Below, one piece after another: positions 58,735 to 64,000 of a DNA stretch of 64,000 bases. Within the stretch, counting starts at the first letter, position 1, and every line of letters begins with the position of its first letter. The translations under genes and the position numbers were made by a program. This stretch comes from Cryptomeria japonica (lineage: Eukaryota > Streptophyta > Pinopsida > Cupressales > Cupressaceae): positions 51,493,136 through 51,557,135 of the forward strand of contig NC_081414.1 of NCBI RefSeq assembly GCF_030272615.1, in the 5' to 3' direction. The notes beneath the pieces were generated by a model. That model saw nothing but the letters and a program-made list of their open reading frames with translations. It did no database searches and had not been told where the DNA came from.

Positions 58735-59497
58735 GACAGGCAGTATCATTTTTAGTTAGATCATTTTAGGTTAGCTCATTATTCATCTGCATTATAAGCA
58801 TTCGTTGTCAGTTGCATTATAAGCATTTAATTTCATTGATAAATCAACGTTCATAAATAAAGATTGAGTATACTTGGACAAACAAAAACAATTTGCATTT
58901 GATCATTGTAGGTGCATTAATTTTTTTAGAATCATTTAAATAATCATCATCCATTTCATTTAGTTGCATTCAATCATTGCATTAGTTTGCCTTCCATTAA
59001 GTGCATTTCATTAAATCATGTAGTGTATCATCATTGTTATTTGCATTAAGATCATTGAAGTTTATTAAGATCATTTAGTTGCATCTTTGCACTTAGAATC
59101 ATAATCATTGGAAGAATTACATATAAAAATAAAAAACATTTCATGTAGATCCTATGCATTAAAACAAAATCATTCATTTGCATTCCCATATAGATCATTT
59201 CATTCACATAACTTAAGTTAATAATCATTTTCATTTGCATCCAAGTTCATCAAAATAAAAATTCAAAAGCATTGTTCATTGCATCATATAGAGCATCATC
59301 ATAATGAAAAAGAAAAGAAAATATCATCACCCATGTAATAAATGCATATAGATAATCATTATATAGAGTAACTTGCATAATAATAGCTCATCATATAGAG
59401 TCCATGTCTGCATATAGATCATCATAAAACAATAGAAAGTCCAAGTATACAATGATACCAGATAAAAAATACAAGTGCATCACCAATATAAATCAAG
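58735..59497 (+). other. F post-pol region, AT-rich, no sense gene
   Basis: Dominated by degenerate ATCATTT and TTGCATT words (for example 58780-59280). No ORF with motifs. It borders the C-terminal end of the antisense ORF. Confidence 0.5.
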
Positions 59498-61543
59498 TTA
59501 AGGATGTCCTATGCCACTACCACCTGACTCTGTCTGTCTCTGTGACTATGGGCGAGAAGATCCTCTAGATGCCTATCTCACATGATCACCACTCCTCTGA
59601 GGTGGTCCCATGACTTAACTGCTGCTAGTATCCATCCTTACAGTAGTATGATAGCTACCTGCCCTCTAACTCTCTATGACTAAATCCTCATATAATCGTC
59701 ACCAGTGTGATGTCTCCTTCCCGACCTGAAATAGTGCTCTAATGGTATCAACTGAGAGAGCGTTTGATCCAACCTGCTGAATATGATCAAGGAGACCCTG
59801 AGTATCCTACTATCTCCTAACAACCCTATCTCTCTCTGTCATGAGTGTCTGTATCTATGCTCTAAGCCGATCTATCTGTGCTCTGAGACTATCCAAGGTC
59901 TCCTGCTCTAGCACATCCTACTGAGGAACATGACTCTCAATCCCCTCATCTCCACCTCCCTATCCACCTGTTGGAATCTCAGTCTGAGTAGCTCTTAGAA
60001 CCCGTCATCTAATAAGTGGAACATGATCCTCTGGATCCTCATCCTCTCCACCATGTGCTGCAATAACCCTAGGGTTTGGGTGAATTTGACCAAAATCAAT
60101 GCCTCTCTCGCAACCCCCATCCAGTCCAGTAACCCTACCTCCTCCTATAGAGGGTAAACCTCTCAATGATCTCATTCCTACCCTACCAGTATCTTTCCCA
60201 ATCCATCCTGCCTCTCTCCCACCCATAGGAAGTGGTCTCCCAATCCTACCAACTAATCCAAAAGGTCCTCCATGGACTCTCAATCGACCTCCTCTCTATC
60301 CAGGTCTCCTACCGCCTTCGCCTCCATCTCCTCCCTAATCTCCATCACCTCCGACCTCCTGCACATATCTAATCTCTCATCTCCATCTATTTCTCCTAAT
60401 AATGGGATCATCTGAATCATTATCCTGATCTCCTGAGCTGGGAGGAGGTTCTGCTAGATCGATAATACGAGGAAATGGGTGTGCAAGCATGTACTAAGCA
60501 TAATCTACAATAACAACAGGATCTAGAATGTGCAGTCTCAAATCATAAGCCACCCTAGGAGTAGCAAGAAACTATGTACGTGCTATCTAAAAAGACAAAG
60601 AAGTCCCCAAATCTCGCCTATCCCTGAACCATTGTGCATATATTGTGACTCTAGTAGGCATGGGCTGAATGATATTAAACTGTCTCAGAATGCGACTAAT
60701 CAACTGTCGCTCAACAATGTATGGAGTCCAACCAATGAGATATCTACTCTGCATAATAAATGGTAATGTATGTGCATCATCCATCCATGGCTCACAATCG
60801 ATATAAGGTCTCCAAATAAAACTATCCAGTGAATCAAGAACCCAATGCCAATACTCCATCTTACCCAGCTTATGCTGAGTAAGGATACCTGCATATAAAT
60901 AGACATATGGATTCCTCTCACCATGAAATCTATGATGAATAGACTGAGTAATAGCAATGTTCTCCCAACATCAGATCTGTAAAAGTGTGCATCTTGTTGA
61001 TAGACTAGCACTCTCATAAAAAACAACCTGATGAAGATCATTAATCAAATGAGTGAGCATAGAAACACCCCACACATATCAAGTCCGATGTTACATCATG
61101 CTCTTAAGAATCTCACCCCAACCAACAACAAAACCTCAAGATCTCCTATGTGGACAGATGAATCCCTCAATCAAACCTGCAAGAATCAATGAGAGAGTCT
61201 CATAATACATAATCATATACTCCCATCGCATCTCTCCTCTTGAAATTCTCTCATCATTGAATACAGCTCTGCAAGCCTCTGTCCCTCCACGATCCTAAAA
61301 ATTGTACAGGACTAACTCACCAGTCACAGGGATGTGGAGAATCCTGTAGACATCCTCAAGCGTCACACTAATCTCACCAGTGGGCAGGTGGAAAGTGTTA
61401 TGTTTGCTATGCCATCTCTCTGCTAAAGCAGTCAACAATCCCTTATTATGGATAATATCAGGCATGTACAACAAGTGGCACAATTTGCAGGCATCTATAT
61501 GTCTCACCTCAGCCTGTGTAAGCTCTAGCACTAAGTGGCACAT
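59498..61543 (-). pseudogene. Antisense plant mobile domain (PMD) ORF of element F
   Basis: On the strand opposite to gag-pol, a single frame of about 680 codons runs from 61543 to TAA 59498 with many stops but no frameshift. An in-frame stretch upstream to about 61588 (EKLDVLQCREKFPAM) may be part of it. The N-terminal half is a plant mobile domain: LLTALAERWHSKHNTFHLPT, GEISVTLEDVYRILHIPVTGE, RYLIGWTPYIVERQLISRIL, IYAQWFRDRRDLGTS. A Pro/Gly/Arg-rich linker follows (60000-60420), then a C-terminal coiled coil (ETLDSLRAQIDRLRA, TLMTERDRVVRR). PMD proteins occur in plant genes and in transposable elements; antisense extra ORFs near the 3' end are known in Tat/Ogre-type elements. Its role in the element is unknown. 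Confidence 0.82.
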
Positions 61544-61591
61544 AGCCGGGAATTTCTCCCGACACTGGAGAACATCGAGTTTCTCTTGTTT

Positions 61592-62029
61592 ACCAAGAGA
61601 ATTTGATCTCTATCAATCATCAATCATCTATCTATCTATTAAAGAGATCGCTAATTTATCACATCAATAAATGGTACATCTTTTCAAAATGAAGCAAATC
61701 AGGCTATCAAATCAATCTAAAACTATAAATCGCCATTTTCTATCAATCAATGAGTTCAATCAAACCTTGTTATGCTATTCATCAGAAACTATATCGGTTT
61801 CTTAGAGATAATCTATCAATTTATCCAATCAAATCCAATCAATCAATCATTTATCCTATCAATCAACATTATCAACTCTTTATCAATCAAGACATCAATG
61901 AAGTACATATCAATCACAATTGCACATCAAAATGCCTAAATCTAATCATCAAAGTGAATTTTAACATGAACAACATCAAACAAATTCATCTGAATCATAA
62001 GTGCTAAACTTTTTAACAAACACGCTATT
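61592..62029 (-). other. Upstream region of the antisense ORF, simple repeats
   Basis: AT-rich with many ATCA/TCAATC units (61612-61640, 61800-61920). No ORF. If the PMD ORF is transcribed, this would be its leader. Confidence 0.45.
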
Positions 62030-62300
62030 CTATTGAACACGGGTGCTAAAACACACATATGCATTAACCTTTTTCACAAAAGTGCTAAACCTTGGAACAA
62101 AAGTGTGAAATAATCATAAGTGCTACCCTATTCATTATAAGCGCAAACACCCAAAGCAAAAGCGTTGACACAACAGATGCGCTAACATACATCATAAAGG
62201 CACTAACAAAATAAACATATGCACTAAAACAGTCAAAAGCGTTGACATCCAATGCAAAAGCGCTAACATGTGAAACGAAAGTGTTAAAACACGATGCCGA
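62030..62300 (-). repeat. Degenerate GTTAGCGCTTTTGT array ahead of the antisense ORF
   Basis: About ten units such as ACAAAAGTGCTAAA, AAAAGCGTTGACA and AAAAGCGCTAACA on the plus strand. Read on the minus strand they are the same words as in the sense leader at 22340-22615. Confidence 0.75.
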
Positions 62301-62758
62301 AAATAAAACAAATTCAAAATAACCTCACACACGCTGAAAAACATGGAAAATCATACGACAAGTTGCAAAATAGCTTGGGATAAGTACATACTGGATATCC
62401 ATAGTCAGGAGGTCGCTGATATCGTCAAACACGCTCAAATCGATGGTTCTCGAACGAGATCACCATTTTGCCACCTCACCAAAGACAATTATCTTCACAA
62501 GCTGACAAGGATGCAAATGAATTTAAAATTACCTTTGGTTAATTTTATATTTACCATTTGGAAGGGTAATTAATGCTATTAAAATGGGGCAATTTTATTT
62601 ATTTTTCACAAATGAATTTAATTGACAGACTTTTTCACTTATCGTGAGATCAATCGCTTATCCAAAATTTTCAACAATTTCACGATCGATCTCCCGAGGG
62701 GGCACACAATTAGGATTTTTTTATCTCCATCAGGCACATTATCGAGACTTGATTTAAT
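62301..62758 (+). other. F 3' region, no gene
   Basis: Non-coding; a short ORF at 62343-62573 has no recognisable feature. ATCGATC-like words occur at about 62430-62690. Confidence 0.45.
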
Positions 62759-62803
62759 CTTTGAAACAATGTTGTCTCGACATCATTTCAAAGAGGGGTA
62801 AAT
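62759..62803 (+). other. Hairpin and polypurine tract of element F
   Basis: CTTTGAAACAATGT (62759-62772) pairs imperfectly (12 of 14) with ACATCATTTCAAAG (62780-62793). The purine tract CAAAGAGGGGTAAAT overlaps its end and abuts the LTR start TGTATGCAC at 62804. Confidence 0.72.
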
Positions 62804-63917
62804 TGTATGCACATAAAAATTGGTTATGAGCAATTAAATAAATATTTTATATTTATTTTAATAATTATTCTTCTATTAAATAGTTAATGTGAAAATATTA
62901 ATTTATTTAATTCATTTCATGTCCTTCTATTAATTAATTTAATTGAAATATTTTATTAATTAATTCATTTATCCTTTTCTCCTAATCGATTAATTAAATA
63001 TCTAATATTTAAGTATTATTCTAATCAATCAATTAAATATCTAATATTTAATGGTTATTCTTCTATCCTATAGTCTCAAATATTAAATAATTTCTTAATT
63101 AATTGAATTCCTTTTCCAACTCATCCTTCCATATCCACTTCATCTTTCCTTTGCCAACTCATCAATCATGTGGCTAAAGATATTAATATTTCTTAAATAT
63201 TAATTCATCACTTATCTCCAACCTCCAAAATAAATGAAATATTGTGTACGTATGCATATTTCTTAACCTTCTTCTATATTCTCTCCAACATCCCTACATT
63301 TTAGGAAGGACTTGAGTCCACTTGTCCTCTCATGCCTAAATCTTCTCCAACCATTCCTAGATTCCCTTAGTCAGCAACCCAGTCAAGGTGAGATGAGTGA
63401 CACTTGTCTTCTCCTTCCCCCTTTCTCTCAACCTTCACCTTTGCTCACAACCATCCAAATATGCAGATCTGATCATGACCATTGATCCAGCCGACATCAT
63501 CTTATCCTTTCAAAAGTCTATAAAAATGCGAGTTTGAGTTGAGAAAGAGTTAGTCTTCAAGTGAGTTTTCAAGTTAACCATTTGTGAAAACTTATGCATC
63601 CGTGAGTTTTAATCTCGAAGCAATTTAGCATAATCATTTTGCATTGCATATCATAGTATCAATTTTTAGTCAATTCTTCATATGCCATCTTGGAAGCTAT
63701 CAGTGCTTGTCTGAGAGCACACCATCTGCGACCAGGAATAGTGGAGTTAGGACACAATGAGACTTAAATCATGAAGGTAAAAATAGTGTTTTTATTTTAA
63801 TATCAATTTCATGTAGTTTCATTGGTTGAGTTTGGATTTCCTGTAGCATTTCCTTTGTATTTTGTGAAACTAACATGTTGCAGGTAGTATTCTGATGATG
63901 AAATTCAAGTCGACACA
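62804..63917 (+). repeat. 3' LTR of element F
   Basis: 1,114 bp, TGTATGCACATAAAAATTGG to AAGTCGACACA, with the TATA box CTATAAAAA at 63518-63526 and the intron-like segment kept. Pairs with 21089-22211. Confidence 0.92.
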
Positions 63918-64000
63918 CTTTCTTGTGTTGAATGTGATGGAAGACACTATCTCAAAGTTGTGCCTCTTTGTATTTAGACATATGTGGTGAATTATATATT
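63918..64000. other. Right target duplication of F and outer flank
   Basis: CTTTC at 63918-63922, then 78 bases that would join the sequence ending at 21083 in the empty site. No gene can be identified in so short a stretch. Confidence 0.75.

Larger units (their letters stand above)
21089..63917 (+). mobile_element. Element F: complete Ty3/gypsy (Tat/Ogre-like) element split by four insertions
   Basis: LTRs at 21089-22211 and 62804-63917 share sequence along their length and are flanked by CTTTC. Between them, F's own pieces are the leader (22212-23350, 30012-31120), gag and protease (31203-33408), protease-RT linker and start of RT (40984-41798), RT to integrase (47494-50315), a post-pol region (50316-51430, 58735-59497), an antisense plant-mobile-domain ORF (59498-61543), and a repeat array, hairpin and polypurine tract. 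Insertions are D, G, H and E. Subtracting them leaves about 15.6 kb. Two RNase H regions and an antisense extra ORF point to the Tat/Ogre group. Confidence 0.88.

Noticed and set aside
63918-63990. Possible coding fragment (CVECDGRHYLK) in the outer flank of F
   Set aside because: Only about 20 codons, with no continuation that can be checked and no clear match across 21083.

Overview
The window is repeat DNA from a large plant genome, most probably a conifer or another gymnosperm (inference from the plant-type LTR elements, their mixed age, heavy nesting and high AT content; no host gene fixes the species). I found no intact protein gene of the host, no rRNA or tRNA gene and no CRISPR array. 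Nearly everything is LTR retrotransposons inserted into each other.

Left part (1-21083). Element A (1-3403, +) and element C (5197-12879, -) both sit inside element B (3404-16011, -). B is probably inside an older Ty3/gypsy-like element whose 3' tail (16012-17774) and LTR (17775 to about 19163) follow. That LTR carries a tRNA-derived SINE (17897-18098) with a perfect 15-bp target duplication. 19164-21083 is featureless apart from a copia-type primer site.

Right part (21084-63922). One Ty3/gypsy element, F, can be followed over 42.8 kb. LTRs lie at 21089-22211 and 62804-63917, each flanked by CTTTC. F is about 15.6 kb once its insertions are removed: D (23351-30011, TSD TTGCC), G (33409-40983, a chromodomain gypsy element on the - strand), H (41799-47493, TSD GATTT, itself carrying a solo LTR with TSD ATTTG) and E (51431-58734, a Ty1/copia element on the - strand). 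F carries gag, a protease with an IDGG site, reverse transcriptase, two RNase H regions, integrase and, on the opposite strand near its 3' end, a plant mobile domain (PMD) ORF. The dual RNase H and antisense extra ORF suit the Tat/Ogre group.

The most unusual system is the family A-D. Each complete member has copia-type LTRs and a tRNA-iMet primer site but no protease, integrase or reverse transcriptase. Instead it carries two ORFs: a coiled-coil protein with a row of CCHC zinc knuckles (ORF1), and a protein of about 1,100 residues that I cannot assign (ORF2). The LTR ends, U5 motif, C-tract and polypurine tract match those of the gag-pol-bearing copia element E, so E-like elements are the likely source of enzymes. 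H, which has a single coiled-coil ORF, looks like a similar dependent of the chromovirus G.

The second unusual system is in F. A degenerate repeat built on GTTAGCGCTTTTGT lies in the leader of the sense transcript and again, in the same direction relative to transcription, in the expected leader of the antisense PMD ORF. All copies are decayed, mostly by in-frame stop codons that fit C-to-T change rather than by frameshifts.
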